From Gemmatimonadota bacterium (GTDB taxonomy: Bacteria > Gemmatimonadota > Gemmatimonadetes > Longimicrobiales > Gaopeijiaceae), in the NCBI GenBank assembly GCA_028874995.1, contig JAPPGM010000174.1:1-37896 (forward strand): a DNA stretch of 37,896 nt, in the 5' to 3' direction. Below the pieces are notes generated by a model that searched no databases, was not told the origin of the DNA, and was given only the letters and a program-made list of their open reading frames with translations. Position 1 is the first letter of the stretch. Every line of letters starts with the position of its first letter. A program made the position numbers and the translations under genes. Below are positions 1-8,617 of this stretch, piece after piece.

Positions 1-51
1 TCTGCTTCTCCAATGACAACAACGACTTACGAGTTTACGGACGGGAACTAG

Positions 52-498
52 TTAGCGGCTGAAACTGACGGTACCGCCACGGACAGCCAATCCGTACCGG
101 CAAGTGATACGGCCGGACATCTGGTCGACTGCGGAGTTTACTGTCGCCCGCACCTCGCAGTCGAGAGTCGGGGCTGGAGGGTCTTCGATTTGAAAGCTGA
201 ACACCACGGACGGGTGGTCGTAGGTTCCCGAAAAGCTGCCCGGGATGGTCGAGCCGAGGGTTGGGTTATTGGCCGTGAAGGTCCCTGACAACTGGCCGCC
301 ACGGTCGGTGACCTGTATAGTCCAGTTTGCGGAGTTACCGTTTCCCTGTACGATACCGGTCCACGTACCCGTCAGGTCAGGTTCCGGCCCGGAGTCGCAG
401 CCGGGCGACATGGAGGAAAGCACGGCGAGGAGGAGAACGCGGGTCAAGATGACCGGGGGTGCGGTTCTGGGGGTGCTGGCGGTGAGTAGGCGGCGCAT
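52..498 (-). CDS. Small secreted lipoprotein of unknown function
   Basis: The product is 148 residues long. It begins with a positively charged n-region and a hydrophobic segment (ILTRVLLLAVLSSM) ending at SPGC, about 33 residues in, which reads as a lipoprotein signal peptide with a loose lipobox. The mature part is rich in Thr, Gly and Ser with alternating polar and hydrophobic residues (LTGTWTGIV, QLSGTFTANN, VVFSFQI, MSGRITCRY), which suggests a small all-beta domain of the kind that opens with a 'GTWTG' strand. I chose the ATG at 498 because the signal peptide starts there; an open frame continues upstream to 786 but its extra residues are Arg/Ser/Pro-rich and not protein-like. Two Cys residues near the C-terminus could form a disulfide. 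I do not recognise a precise family and assign no function. Confidence 0.6.
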   Translation of the reverse strand: MRRLLTASTPRTAPPVILTRVLLLAVLSSMSPGCDSGPEPDLTGTWTGIVQGNGNSANWTIQVTDRGGQLSGTFTANNPTLGSTIPGSFSGTYDHPSVVFSFQIEDPPAPTLDCEVRATVNSAVDQMSGRITCRYGLAVRGGTVSFSR

Positions 499-1104
499 GG
501 TCGGGTTTACCGGGCTCGGACTGCCCAACGAAGTAGGACAACCCAAAAAGTGTGGCTGACGAGATCGGAGACCGCAAGGGGCGGGAGCGGGCCCATGTTC
601 AATCCAATTCACGGCTCTAAGGTGGGACTTGTTTCCCGTGCTCGCGAGAATCCCGGATGCGGATCGCCTGGCCGCGATCGCCGGAGAGGTCTTCGCGTGC
701 GAGACGGCTGCGGAGCTGGTCGAACGGGCAAGCGGGGATGGGACGGCGGAGTGATCTCCGGGTCCAAGTGGCGCGAATCGGAACACCCCAGCCGGCGCGC
801 CCGGAACCTGCGCATAGTGCTGTCGGTCGACGATGGCGGTCAGCAGTCAGTCGCGTTTCGATCTGCGCACGGTGTCATCCTCTTGTTCCCGGTTCGCGGT
901 GGGGCCGGCGCTTCCGGCACCGGTCCACGATACCCACGCCGATCGGTTTTCAGGCTATATGCCATATATGGCAAGTATGCCAGGAGCAACAGTCCCAGCA
1001 CCAGCCTTAGCCCGCTCTCGACCTGCCCCATGGATATCCGTGAGCCGACTCGCGAGAGCATCGGCCGAGGCGAACACTTCGTCCCGGAGGGAGACGGTGA
1101 CTTT
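499..1104. other. Gene-poor stretch with possible gene remnants
   Basis: About 600 bases without a convincing intact gene. On the plus strand, positions 560-754 stay open and read like the C-terminal part of a protein (segments such as LFPVLARIPDADRLAAI and GEVFACETAAELVERASG, stop at 752-754), but there is no good start codon, so at best this is a gene remnant. On the minus strand, 840-1031 could encode a 63-residue peptide with one hydrophobic segment (LVLGLLLLAYLPYMAY); it has no clear ribosome binding site and may be chance. The possible ribbon-helix-helix gene at 955-1107 lies in the same stretch. Confidence 0.35.
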
Positions 1105-1107
1105 CAT
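955..1107 (-). CDS. Possible ribbon-helix-helix (antitoxin-like) protein, probably degenerate
   Basis: A 50-codon reading frame starts at ATG 1107, 52 bases after the stop codon of nrdJ and on the same strand. The first 22 residues (MKVTVSLRDEVFASADALAS, then RL) have the shape of a CopG/VapB-type antitoxin N-terminus: a beta strand followed by an amphipathic helix starting with D-E-V-F. After RL the usual second helix ('SRSELY...') is missing and the sequence becomes Ala/Gly-rich, so the gene looks frameshifted or decayed. No toxin gene follows. The resemblance is to a general family pattern from memory; the call is tentative. Confidence 0.35.
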   Translation of the reverse strand: MKVTVSLRDEVFASADALASRLTDIHGAGRERAKAGAGTVAPGILAIYGI

Positions 1108-1129
1108 ACCGTAGTCATACTGTGGTATG
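1105..1129. promoter_or_regulatory. Short CATAC repeats at the start of the RHH-like gene (operator-like)
   Basis: On the plus strand CATAC occurs at 1105-1109 and 1116-1120 (11 bp apart), and its inverse GTATG at 1125-1129. Closely spaced short repeats of this kind are what small ribbon-helix-helix repressors usually bind at their own promoters. Here the first copy overlaps the ATG of the RHH-like frame, so it would act by autoregulation if functional. Confidence 0.25.
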
Positions 1130-1159
1130 GCGGAGGGATCAGGAGGGGGAGGGGTCCCC

Positions 1160-3688
1160 TCACCCACACTCCGAAAACCCGCACACATAGCACCGCTTAC
1201 ACCCCTCCTCAAACGCCAGCTGCCCCGCCCCGCAATCAGGACACGCCCCCAACGTCTGCGCCGTATGATCCACCACATACTCCCCCTGCCCCGCCACCCC
1301 CGCCCCCCCCACCCCACCAGCCTTCACCGTCACCGGCACCTCCATCACCAACTCCTCCTGCACCCCCTCCTTCTCCGCCAGATACCGCTCGATCGCCTGC
1401 GCAATCGCATCCGGCGCCGACAGCACCTTCTGCGCCCCCACCCCCACCGCGCGATCGCACGAAATCCCCCGCAACTGGTCCCGCACCGCCGTGATCGGAA
1501 TCCCCGACCTCAGCGACAGCGAGATCAGCCGCCCGATCGCCTCCGAATCCGCCATCGCCGCGCCCCCCGCCTTCCCCACCGTGCAGAAGACCTCGAAGGG
1601 CTTCCCGTTGTCGTCCTCGTTGATGGTGACGTAGAGGTCGCCCAGCGGGGACTCCATCTTCATGGTGTGTCCCCTCAGCATCGAGGGGCGCCGGCGCTTG
1701 TGTCGCGACGCCGCCGCCTCCCGGTCATGCTCCTTCAGCTGCACGCGAACCTTTTCCAGCACGCCCTCCAGCTCGTGCTTCTCGGCCCGTGCATCCGCCA
1801 GCTGCGCCTTCAGCTCCTCGAGTTCGGGGAACCCACCGTCCCCCTCCTCCTGCCCCGTCTTCCCCGTCGACAGCACCTGCATGGGGCGCGAGCCGTCGCG
1901 GTACACGGTCACCCCCTTGCACCCCAGTTCGAAGGCCGTCTCGTAGATCTTGCGCACATCCTCGCGGGTGGCCTCGTGGGCGAAGTTGGTGGTCTTGGAG
2001 ATGGCGGAGTCTACGTGGTCCTGGAAGGCGCCCTGCATGCGCACGTGCCACCCGGGGGTGATGTCGTGGGCGGTGCGGAAGGTGTCCTGGACCTCCTCGG
2101 GGACCTCGTCGAAGTGGATGTGGCCCTCTTCGGCGATGCGCTTCATGAGGTCGTCGGAGTGCCAGCCCCCGGCCTTTGCGCGGGCGACGAAGTCCTCGTT
2201 GACGTCGGGCATCATCACGCCGGCCTGGTTGCGCATGAAGGCCACCGCGAAGAGCGGTTCGATGCCGCCGCTGCACCCGGCGATGATCGAGATGGTCCCG
2301 GTGGGGGCGACGGTGGTGAGGTTGCAGTTGCGCAGGCGGCGGTGGTCGCGGATGCGGTTGCCGGAGGCGTCGCGGGCGCAGGTGTCGCCGGGGCCCCAGA
2401 CCGACTCCTCCCACGCGGGGAAGACGCCGCGCGATTCGGCCAGCTTCTCCGACGCGACCCTGGTCTCCTCCTCGATGAAGGCCATGACGGTGCGGCCGAG
2501 CGCCACGCCCTCGTCCGAGTCGTAGCGCACGCCGAGGCGCACGAGCAGGTCGGCCCAGCCCATGATGCCGAGGCCGACGCGGCGGATCTTCTTGGCTAGG
2601 TCGTCGATCTCGCCGAGGGGGTAGCGGTTGGCGTCGATGACGTTGTCGAGGAAGTGGGTGGAGAGGTGCACGACGCGGCGGAAGGCGTCCCAGTCGATGC
2701 CGTCCTCGGGGTGCTCGAAGTGTCCGTCGCGGGCGAAGGCGCCGACGTTGATGCTGCCCAGGTTGCAGACGTCGTAGGCCAGGAGCGGTTGCTCGCCGCA
2801 GGGGTTGGTGGCCTCGTAGGAGCCGAGCGCGGGCACGGGGTTGTGTTCGTTGGCGCGGTCGATGAAGAAGACGCCGGGCTCGCCGGTCTGCCACGCCCCC
2901 TCGACGATCATGTCGAAGATCTCGTGCGCCTTCTCGCGGCCGACGACCTGGCCGGAGCGGGGACTGATCAGGTCGTACCCCTCGCCCTCGCGCACGGCGC
3001 GCATGAAGTCGTCGGTGATGGCGACCGAGATGTTGAAGTTGGTGACCTGCGACGTGTCGTTCTTGCAGGTGATGAACTCGCGGATGTCGGGGTGGTCGAC
3101 GCGGAGGATCCCCATGTTGGCGCCGCGGCGCGTGCCGCCCTGCTTGACCACCTCCGTCGAGGCGTCGTAGAGGCGCATGAAGGAGACCGGACCCGAGGCC
3201 ACGCCCATGGTGGACCGCACGGTGTCGCCCTCGGGGCGCAGGCGCGAGAAGGAGAAGCCGGTGCCGCCCCCGGACTGGTGCACGAGGGCCATGGCGCGGA
3301 GGGTGTCGTAGATGCCGCTGGAACCGTTGGAGAGCGCGTCCTCGACGGGGAGCACGAAGCAGGCCGACAGCTGGCCCAGAGGGCGGCCCGCGTTCATGAG
3401 GGTCGGGGAGTTGGGCTCGAACTCGCCGGTTGTCATGAGCTCGTAGAAGCTCCGGGCGACCTCCTCGACGGCCGCCTCGGAGGCGCCGTACCTGCCGTCC
3501 TCGTCCGCGATGACCCGCGCGATGCGCCAGAACATGGTCTCCGGATCCTCGGTGGGCTCGCCTGCCTCGTCCTTCTTGAGGTAGCGCTTGGCAAGGACGA
3601 TGCGGGCGTTCTCCGATAGCGTGGCCGGGGGGAGGTCCGGCGGGACGTGGTCTGTGAAGACACGGGGGTCCTGGGCTGGCGGAGTCAT
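1160..3688 (-). CDS. nrdJ: Adenosylcobalamin-dependent (class II) ribonucleotide reductase
   Basis: Reduces ribonucleotides to deoxyribonucleotides in the cytoplasm using a B12-derived radical. The 842-residue product contains the class II hallmarks: LSACFVLPVED with the first redox Cys (C110), the NPCGEQPL active-site loop (thiyl Cys 297, Glu 299), YDVCNLGSINVG with the partner Cys 308, and the APTGTISIIAG phosphate-binding segment near 461. A coiled-coil-like charged stretch at about 621-657 separates the core from a C-terminal TSCPD-type domain (ESPLGDLYVTI onward), and the protein ends in a Cys cluster (CPDC, then CKRCYVC) that probably serves as the swinging-arm thiol or metal site. I chose ATG 3688 because AAGGA lies about 10 bases upstream; an in-frame GTG at 3721 would add 11 residues but overlaps an operator-like site. 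It stands alone on this strand and has its own promoter. Confidence 0.96.
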   Translation of the reverse strand: MTPPAQDPRVFTDHVPPDLPPATLSENARIVLAKRYLKKDEAGEPTEDPETMFWRIARVIADEDGRYGASEAAVEEVARSFYELMTTGEFEPNSPTLMNAGRPLGQLSACFVLPVEDALSNGSSGIYDTLRAMALVHQSGGGTGFSFSRLRPEGDTVRSTMGVASGPVSFMRLYDASTEVVKQGGTRRGANMGILRVDHPDIREFITCKNDTSQVTNFNISVAITDDFMRAVREGEGYDLISPRSGQVVGREKAHEIFDMIVEGAWQTGEPGVFFIDRANEHNPVPALGSYEATNPCGEQPLLAYDVCNLGSINVGAFARDGHFEHPEDGIDWDAFRRVVHLSTHFLDNVIDANRYPLGEIDDLAKKIRRVGLGIMGWADLLVRLGVRYDSDEGVALGRTVMAFIEEETRVASEKLAESRGVFPAWEESVWGPGDTCARDASGNRIRDHRRLRNCNLTTVAPTGTISIIAGCSGGIEPLFAVAFMRNQAGVMMPDVNEDFVARAKAGGWHSDDLMKRIAEEGHIHFDEVPEEVQDTFRTAHDITPGWHVRMQGAFQDHVDSAISKTTNFAHEATREDVRKIYETAFELGCKGVTVYRDGSRPMQVLSTGKTGQEEGDGGFPELEELKAQLADARAEKHELEGVLEKVRVQLKEHDREAAASRHKRRRPSMLRGHTMKMESPLGDLYVTINEDDNGKPFEVFCTVGKAGGAAMADSEAIGRLISLSLRSGIPITAVRDQLRGISCDRAVGVGAQKVLSAPDAIAQAIERYLAEKEGVQEELVMEVPVTVKAGGVGGAGVAGQGEYVVDHTAQTLGACPDCGAGQLAFEEGCKRCYVCGFSECG

Positions 3689-3719
3689 GGCGCGGGTTTC
3701 CTTGCGATGTGGATGGGAC

Positions 3720-3733
3720 ACACCAGATGTTGT
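3720..3733 (-). promoter_or_regulatory. NrdR-box-like operator, proximal copy
   Basis: ACACCAGATGTTGT matches the NrdR-box consensus ACACWATATMTTGT at 11 of 14 positions, as counted by hand. It lies just downstream of the predicted -10 element, around the expected transcription start of nrdJ. NrdR represses ribonucleotide reductase genes when dATP is plentiful and usually binds two boxes about three helical turns apart; the partner here is at 3752-3765. Confidence 0.6.
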
Positions 3734-3742
3734 GGGGCTTGT

Positions 3743-3771
3743 ACTTTAACACCCCTATGGCTTGTGGTCAA
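3743..3771 (-). promoter_or_regulatory. Sigma70-like promoter of nrdJ
   Basis: Reading the minus strand, TTGACC (3771-3766) is followed by a 17-base spacer and TAAAGT (3748-3743). Spacing is ideal and both hexamers are close to consensus. The expected start of transcription is near 3736, giving a leader of about 48 bases before ATG 3688. Confidence 0.6.
3752..3765 (-). promoter_or_regulatory. NrdR-box-like operator, distal copy
   Basis: CCCCTATGGCTTGT matches the NrdR-box consensus at 10 of 14 positions, weakest at its left end. It sits inside the spacer between the -35 and -10 hexamers, and its start is exactly 32 bp from that of the proximal box. That spacing equals the three-turn arrangement known for tandem NrdR boxes, which is the main reason to believe it. 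Confidence 0.5.
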
Positions 3772-3804
3772 GGGTGAGTTGCCGATTTTGCCTGATCGTC
3801 CCGG

Positions 3805-6800
3805 TCAGAAGGCGTTTCCGACCCGGACATGGTACCTGGGACCGTCTCCGTCCACCAACGGCAGCCCCGCTCCGAAGCGCACCGTGAGACCGCCCTGGTA
3901 GACCGGCACCACGATCACCGAGGCCTCGGCGCCGACGCTCATCAGGGTGGACCGGCGCGGGTTGTGATGGCTCGGCGTTTCCCCTCCCAGCAGCGGACCC
4001 CAGGCGTTGCCCGCGTCGAAGAAGACCGAGCCGTGGAGGCGGTCGACGAAGAGCGGAAGCGGGCCGATCCCGCGGTCGACCAGCACGATGGGGAACCGGT
4101 ACTCGGCGCTGGCGGACCAGGCGATCCGGCCGAACCGCATGTTCGTGCCGTAGCCCCGGACGGGAAAGAGCTCCGGGGATCCCCCGAAGAGCGCCAGGCC
4201 GCTGATGCCCTCGGGCGTGCCCTCCGCCCCCCCTACGTCGAAATGGCCCCGGTGCGCGCCGGCCCCGAAACCGATGCCGCCCGACGCTCGCAGAGCCAGC
4301 ACATGATTGGCGAACCCCCACGCGCCGAGCCCCTTGTAGACCGCCAACTCACCCGTCAGCTCGCCGAACCCCTGGTCCGCGCCGACCAACCCGCGCTCCG
4401 CGCGCTGGAGACCCGTTTCCCGCCGCGCGCGGGCGCTCACCCATGCGCTCACCCCGTCTTCCCGGGAGATGGAAAAGGACCGCCGCTGCACGTTGGAGGC
4501 CGAGAGGGTGGCGCGGGCCTGCAGGAATGTCGTCGCGGCCCCCCGAAGCGGGGGACCCGGGTTGCCCTGCAGATCCTGGATAGTGAGGTTCTCGCGCACC
4601 AGGCTGGCGCTCAGGGAGAGTCCCGCCGCGGAGCGGTAGCGCCGCCTCAGGAATGACGCGGACAGGCGCGTCCAGCGCTCGCGCTCCAGCAGGAAGTACT
4701 CCTGTGTCTCCTCTTCGGAAATGAAGACGTCCACCGAACTGGAATACGCGTCGTGGCTCTGCCCGATGGAGATCCCCAGCGGATTGCCGAGGCCGTAGTA
4801 GCTGTACCCGAGCGAGCCGGCGAAGCGTTCGCCGTCGACCGAAACGCGGCCCGAGAAGTTGTAGCGGTGTCGCCCCACCATGTCCTGGCCTTCGGTCGAC
4901 ACCCCCACATAGGGCCTGATGACCTCGTGCCAGGTGGTATCCCGGCTCAGACTCCTCTCCGCGGACGTGTAGAGCGGCCGCCAGTAGTACGGGCGCAGGG
5001 TGGACCAGGGCCGGTAGACGCGGCTGGATTCCGCGATGCCGGGCGGCTCGCCGGGAGCGGCGGGCGCCTCCGCGAACCGGTCGCTGGCCGGCTGGGGTGC
5101 GAACCACTCTTCGGGAGCGAAGGGGATCCGCTCGATGTGCCACCCGTCCGCGTGGTAGGAGGAGAAGTGGATCCAGCGGCCCTGCGGGTCCACGGAGGGG
5201 TGGGTGGCGCCCCCGAGGATGTTGGTCACCTGGCGGATCTCGGGCTCGTCCCCGTCGCGCAGGGTCGCGGCGTAGAGGTTCGGAATCCCCGTCCGGTCCG
5301 ACGACCATACCACCGTGGACCCGTCCGGGGTCCAGAAGGGGGTCATGTCCATGGCGCGATCGCCGGTCACTTCGGCGGTCACGTTCCCGTCCGGGTCAAG
5401 GATGACGAGGTCCGTCGCGCCGTGTGACCAGCGCGTCGCGGCGATGCGGTCTCCGCCGGGAGACCAGCGCGGGTGGGCCCAATGCACGTGCGGGTCGGGT
5501 TCGGCGATGGGGGTGACCGCGCCCGAGCGTACCGCTACCAGCACGAGCGCGTTGGTGCCGCCGCCCTCCTGCACCGCGACCGCCTGTTCGCCATCTCGTG
5601 ACACGTCGGCGTGGGTGAGGCGCTCGCCGCGCGTGAGACGCCGGACCGAACCGTCCAGCGAGGCGACGTAGAGGTCGCTCGTGAGGTGGTAGCGGTCGGT
5701 GAAGTCGAGTTGGGAGAAGACGAGCGTCCCGTCCGGCCCCCACGACAGGGTGCCGTTGACGCCGTTGAGACGGGTGAGACGGCGAGCACCGCTGCCGTCG
5801 GGCGCCGACACGCGGATCTGGGTCGCGTCGACCTGGTCCGAGCGCGTGAAGGCGAGGTTCGCGCCGTCGGGCGACACCATGGCCTGGCGGGCGTACCACC
5901 CCGCGGTCTCCACGCTCTCGCCGGCGGTGAGCGGCGCGTGCCCGGCCAGGCCGGCTGCCAGGTCACGGTACGCGGCGGCAGTCCGCGCGCTCCAAGCGTC
6001 CCAGCTGTCCCCCACACCGGTCCCGAAGGCGTCGCGCGCGGCCACGTTGAGGAAGTACGGCGCCCAGAGCCCGGCCACGGAGCGGGCGAAGTCGCCCAGC
6101 GCCTCCTCGCCGTAGGTGTCGGCGATGTGGTCGAAGTAGCGCGCGCCGTACACATACGCCCGGTTGCCGGCGGGCCACACCGGCGAGTCCCCCGACGCCT
6201 GGTCAAGCTTGTCGAGACCGCCTTCCAGCGCGGCGGTGCGGAGCACCATCTCCTGCCAGGTCCCCTTGACGCGCCCGGCGCCCGTGAGCGCCGACTCGAA
6301 GTAGGTGGCCAGCCCCTCGAGGACCCATGTGGGCGCGGAACCCGAGGGGAAGACCGGCCATGTCCCCGGAGTCCTCCCGAAGATGGTGCGGATCACCTTG
6401 CCGACGAGTCCGGTCATGTCGAGGTGGAAGGTGTGCACCAGCTCGTGGACGATGACCATGTCCAGCCATTCGTCGAAGTACGAGATGGCGCTCCCGTCCA
6501 TCGGCGGCCGCACGAAGATGGTGACCTGGTTGTAGGGGAACGGGGTGGCCCATCCGTTGGCCAGGTCGGTGTGGTCGGAGAGAAGGAGCTGGATCCGTCC
6601 CTCCGGGGGATCGACGAAACGGTCCGCGAGGAGCGCGTAGGCCCGTTCGGCGCTCGTGGCCGCGCGGGTGCCCAGCCCGACGAGGCCCCGGGGATAGGTG
6701 ATCACGAAGTGCTCGGTGGTGAGCTGGCGCCAGTCCTCGTTGGGGGGGACCGCCTGGCCGAAGGCGGGGCGGGCGGGCGCGAGGAGGAGGATGGTCACGC

Positions 6801-6855
6801 AGAGAATCCACCCGCACTTGGTTCCGCCAGGCGGGAACGCGGCTGCTGGTCTCAT
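3805..6855 (-). CDS. Secreted peptidase-MA-like / PD40 propeller / outer-membrane barrel protein
   Basis: A 1016-residue exported fusion protein. A signal peptide (hydrophobic core ILCVTILLLAPA, cleavage near AFGQA) is followed by a gluzincin-like peptidase region with HELVH at 137-141 and a downstream WVLEGLATYFES whose Glu 180 fits the third zinc ligand. Residues about 320-600 hold TolB-type PD40 beta-propeller repeats (for example SWGPDGTLVFSQ, RWSPGGDRIAAT, FWTPDGSTVVWSS). The rest, from about 640 to a terminal Phe, has the alternating pattern of a BamA/TamA-like surface-antigen barrel (GDRGIGPLP-type loops, FFDAGNAWG, and a FGAGLPL strand near the end). The likely location is the outer membrane with a periplasmic or surface peptidase and propeller. 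The start is 7 bases after the upstream glycosyltransferase stop, and its GGGAG ribosome binding site overlaps that stop, so the two are co-transcribed. The substrate is unknown. Confidence 0.85.
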   Translation of the reverse strand: MRPAAAFPPGGTKCGWILCVTILLLAPARPAFGQAVPPNEDWRQLTTEHFVITYPRGLVGLGTRAATSAERAYALLADRFVDPPEGRIQLLLSDHTDLANGWATPFPYNQVTIFVRPPMDGSAISYFDEWLDMVIVHELVHTFHLDMTGLVGKVIRTIFGRTPGTWPVFPSGSAPTWVLEGLATYFESALTGAGRVKGTWQEMVLRTAALEGGLDKLDQASGDSPVWPAGNRAYVYGARYFDHIADTYGEEALGDFARSVAGLWAPYFLNVAARDAFGTGVGDSWDAWSARTAAAYRDLAAGLAGHAPLTAGESVETAGWYARQAMVSPDGANLAFTRSDQVDATQIRVSAPDGSGARRLTRLNGVNGTLSWGPDGTLVFSQLDFTDRYHLTSDLYVASLDGSVRRLTRGERLTHADVSRDGEQAVAVQEGGGTNALVLVAVRSGAVTPIAEPDPHVHWAHPRWSPGGDRIAATRWSHGATDLVILDPDGNVTAEVTGDRAMDMTPFWTPDGSTVVWSSDRTGIPNLYAATLRDGDEPEIRQVTNILGGATHPSVDPQGRWIHFSSYHADGWHIERIPFAPEEWFAPQPASDRFAEAPAAPGEPPGIAESSRVYRPWSTLRPYYWRPLYTSAERSLSRDTTWHEVIRPYVGVSTEGQDMVGRHRYNFSGRVSVDGERFAGSLGYSYYGLGNPLGISIGQSHDAYSSSVDVFISEEETQEYFLLERERWTRLSASFLRRRYRSAAGLSLSASLVRENLTIQDLQGNPGPPLRGAATTFLQARATLSASNVQRRSFSISREDGVSAWVSARARRETGLQRAERGLVGADQGFGELTGELAVYKGLGAWGFANHVLALRASGGIGFGAGAHRGHFDVGGAEGTPEGISGLALFGGSPELFPVRGYGTNMRFGRIAWSASAEYRFPIVLVDRGIGPLPLFVDRLHGSVFFDAGNAWGPLLGGETPSHHNPRRSTLMSVGAEASVIVVPVYQGGLTVRFGAGLPLVDGDGPRYHVRVGNAF

Positions 6856-6862
6856 GTCGACA

Positions 6863-8617
6863 TCACTCCCGGTCGAGGATCGGCACGGTCATGGAAGCGA
6901 GCGAAGCCGAAGAAGGACTGTCTTCCCGGCCGGGGCCCGGGCACATCCGCAGCTCTCCCTCGGTCTCTTCTTCCGCCGTTGTATCATGGGTTCCCTGCGC
7001 CGTGATCGCCAACAGGGATATGGCCGGTCCAGGTCCAACCCGCAACTCCTTTACGAGGCAGAACCGGTCGGGGTGCGCGGAGACCGCCGGCAGGACATAC
7101 GCCGGCCCCGAAGTGTCCCAGCTGCCCACGACTACATAGTCCACTCCGATGGAATCGGCCTGAGCCGGCAGGCGGTCGGGGTCGGAGGTGAAGGGATAGA
7201 CAACGGCCGGGTGCCCGCTGAAGGCGTGGAAGAGCCTGGGCTTGCGGGCGAATACCACCGATCCCGGCGGGAGCCATTCCCGGGTCCAGAGGGCCATGAC
7301 CTGCAGTTCCCGGATATTGGAAGCGTAGCAGCCCATCGGCCCGCGGGTCGCGACCAGGGCCCTGCACCGGCCGGCGTACTCCGTGTCCTCCAGCCACGAA
7401 GCGCCCGCCGGCACGACAACGATTGCCGCAACCGCGACCGCCACCGCCTGCGCCACTCTCCGGGGCAGCCTCGCCACCGTTTGTACCAGTTGCTCACCGG
7501 CGTAAAGGAGAATCAGGGGATAGAGCGGCAGAGCGAAGCGGTCGCCCGACCAGGCGGCGGGCCAGACCATGATCAGTCCGGTGTAGAGGAGGGTGAAGAT
7601 CTCGGGCAGACCGGGTCCGGCCCGTACCCTGCGGAGCCATCCCGCCAGCGCCAGCCCCACCACGACCACACCCAGGACCGCCGCGGGGATTCCGCTCATT
7701 CCCGTGAGGCCGGTCGGCACGTATTCGATCGTGTATTCCCACAGGTTCGTGCCCAGCCGGGTAACCAGGCCCCATAGATCGATGGTCCCCTGGTCAAGGG
7801 CATAGGGGTTGACCAGCCAGAAAGCGGAAACGTACTCGCCGCCGGAGCGCAGATGCCACGGAATGGCGAGCGCCGCGAACGCGGCCGAAAAGATCGCCAG
7901 GGTCGCCCAACGCTTCCTCATCGCCAGCCAGATTCCCACGGCGGCCACCAGGGGCAACCCGGCCGAGCGAGTGAAATTGGCGGCGATCACCAGCGCCAGG
8001 GCGGTCATGCAATGCGGCCTGGAGAGCCAGGAAAGCGCGGCTCCGGACCCCGCGTTTCGCGCGGGATTTCGGGAATCCGGGGTCAGCAGCCAAAGCGAGG
8101 CGAAGACGAATGTGAGGAACAGCGGTTCGGAGAGTATCCACCGGGAGTGGAAGAGAAGCGCCGGGGATATGCCGAAGAAGAGCGCAACCACCCCCGCGAT
8201 CCGCGGACCGTGAAGTCTTCGGACCCACAAGAAACAGAAGGCAGTCGCCAGCGCCGTGCCCAGCAGCGAAATCGCCTTGAACACGCCCCAGGTCTTGGCG
8301 CCCAGCAGGATCAGCACGGCCAGGACCGCCGGATAGACCGGCGGGTACTGGGTATGGGGAGGCGAACCCGGATGCCACAGCTCGTGGTAGGCCCCGTCCT
8401 GGACCAGCGATTGAGCGAGCGAGACGTAAGCTGCGTTGTCCCCGCCCGTGTGGATCATGGGGGCACTCGAAATGACGCCCATGATGACGTGTGCGGCCAC
8501 GACCAGCCCGAGAACCAGGCCGGGGGTCTCCCAGCTGATCCTGGAAGCCCGCGCGGGAGGCTTCTCCTTCGCGGCGGCGACCTTCCTGCGCCGCTTCCCA
8601 CGCCGGTTTCTACCCAC
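6863..8617 (-). CDS. GT-C type membrane glycosyltransferase (ArnT/PMT-like, family 39-type)
   Basis: A 584-residue polytopic membrane protein with a basic cytoplasmic start (GRNRRGKRRRKVAAAK). After the first membrane segment comes the external loop GGDNAAYVSLAQ, whose Asp 60 corresponds to the catalytic acid of GT-C enzymes, and then YPPVYPAVLAVLILLG. At least nine further hydrophobic segments follow, then a soluble C-terminal domain of about 170 residues. Members transfer sugars from polyprenyl-phosphate donors outside the cytoplasmic membrane; donor and acceptor cannot be read here. I chose GTG 8617 because GGAGG lies 6 bases upstream and the gene then overlaps the murQ stop by 8 bases (GTGGGTAG), a typical translational-coupling arrangement. 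A longer form from GTG 8644 is possible. Confidence 0.82.
   Translation of the reverse strand: MGRNRRGKRRRKVAAAKEKPPARASRISWETPGLVLGLVVAAHVIMGVISSAPMIHTGGDNAAYVSLAQSLVQDGAYHELWHPGSPPHTQYPPVYPAVLAVLILLGAKTWGVFKAISLLGTALATAFCFLWVRRLHGPRIAGVVALFFGISPALLFHSRWILSEPLFLTFVFASLWLLTPDSRNPARNAGSGAALSWLSRPHCMTALALVIAANFTRSAGLPLVAAVGIWLAMRKRWATLAIFSAAFAALAIPWHLRSGGEYVSAFWLVNPYALDQGTIDLWGLVTRLGTNLWEYTIEYVPTGLTGMSGIPAAVLGVVVVGLALAGWLRRVRAGPGLPEIFTLLYTGLIMVWPAAWSGDRFALPLYPLILLYAGEQLVQTVARLPRRVAQAVAVAVAAIVVVPAGASWLEDTEYAGRCRALVATRGPMGCYASNIRELQVMALWTREWLPPGSVVFARKPRLFHAFSGHPAVVYPFTSDPDRLPAQADSIGVDYVVVGSWDTSGPAYVLPAVSAHPDRFCLVKELRVGPGPAISLLAITAQGTHDTTAEEETEGELRMCPGPGREDSPSSASLASMTVPILDRE

Noticed and set aside
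1270-1330. C-rich run suggesting a simple-sequence repeat
   Set aside because: It encodes the Gly/Val/Ala linker before the Cys-rich tail of NrdJ, so composition explains it.
1127-2599. Long plus-strand reading frame opposite nrdJ
   Set aside because: It is antisense to a well-supported gene, rich in Arg/His/Pro then Val/Gly/Asp, and typical of shadow frames in GC-rich DNA.
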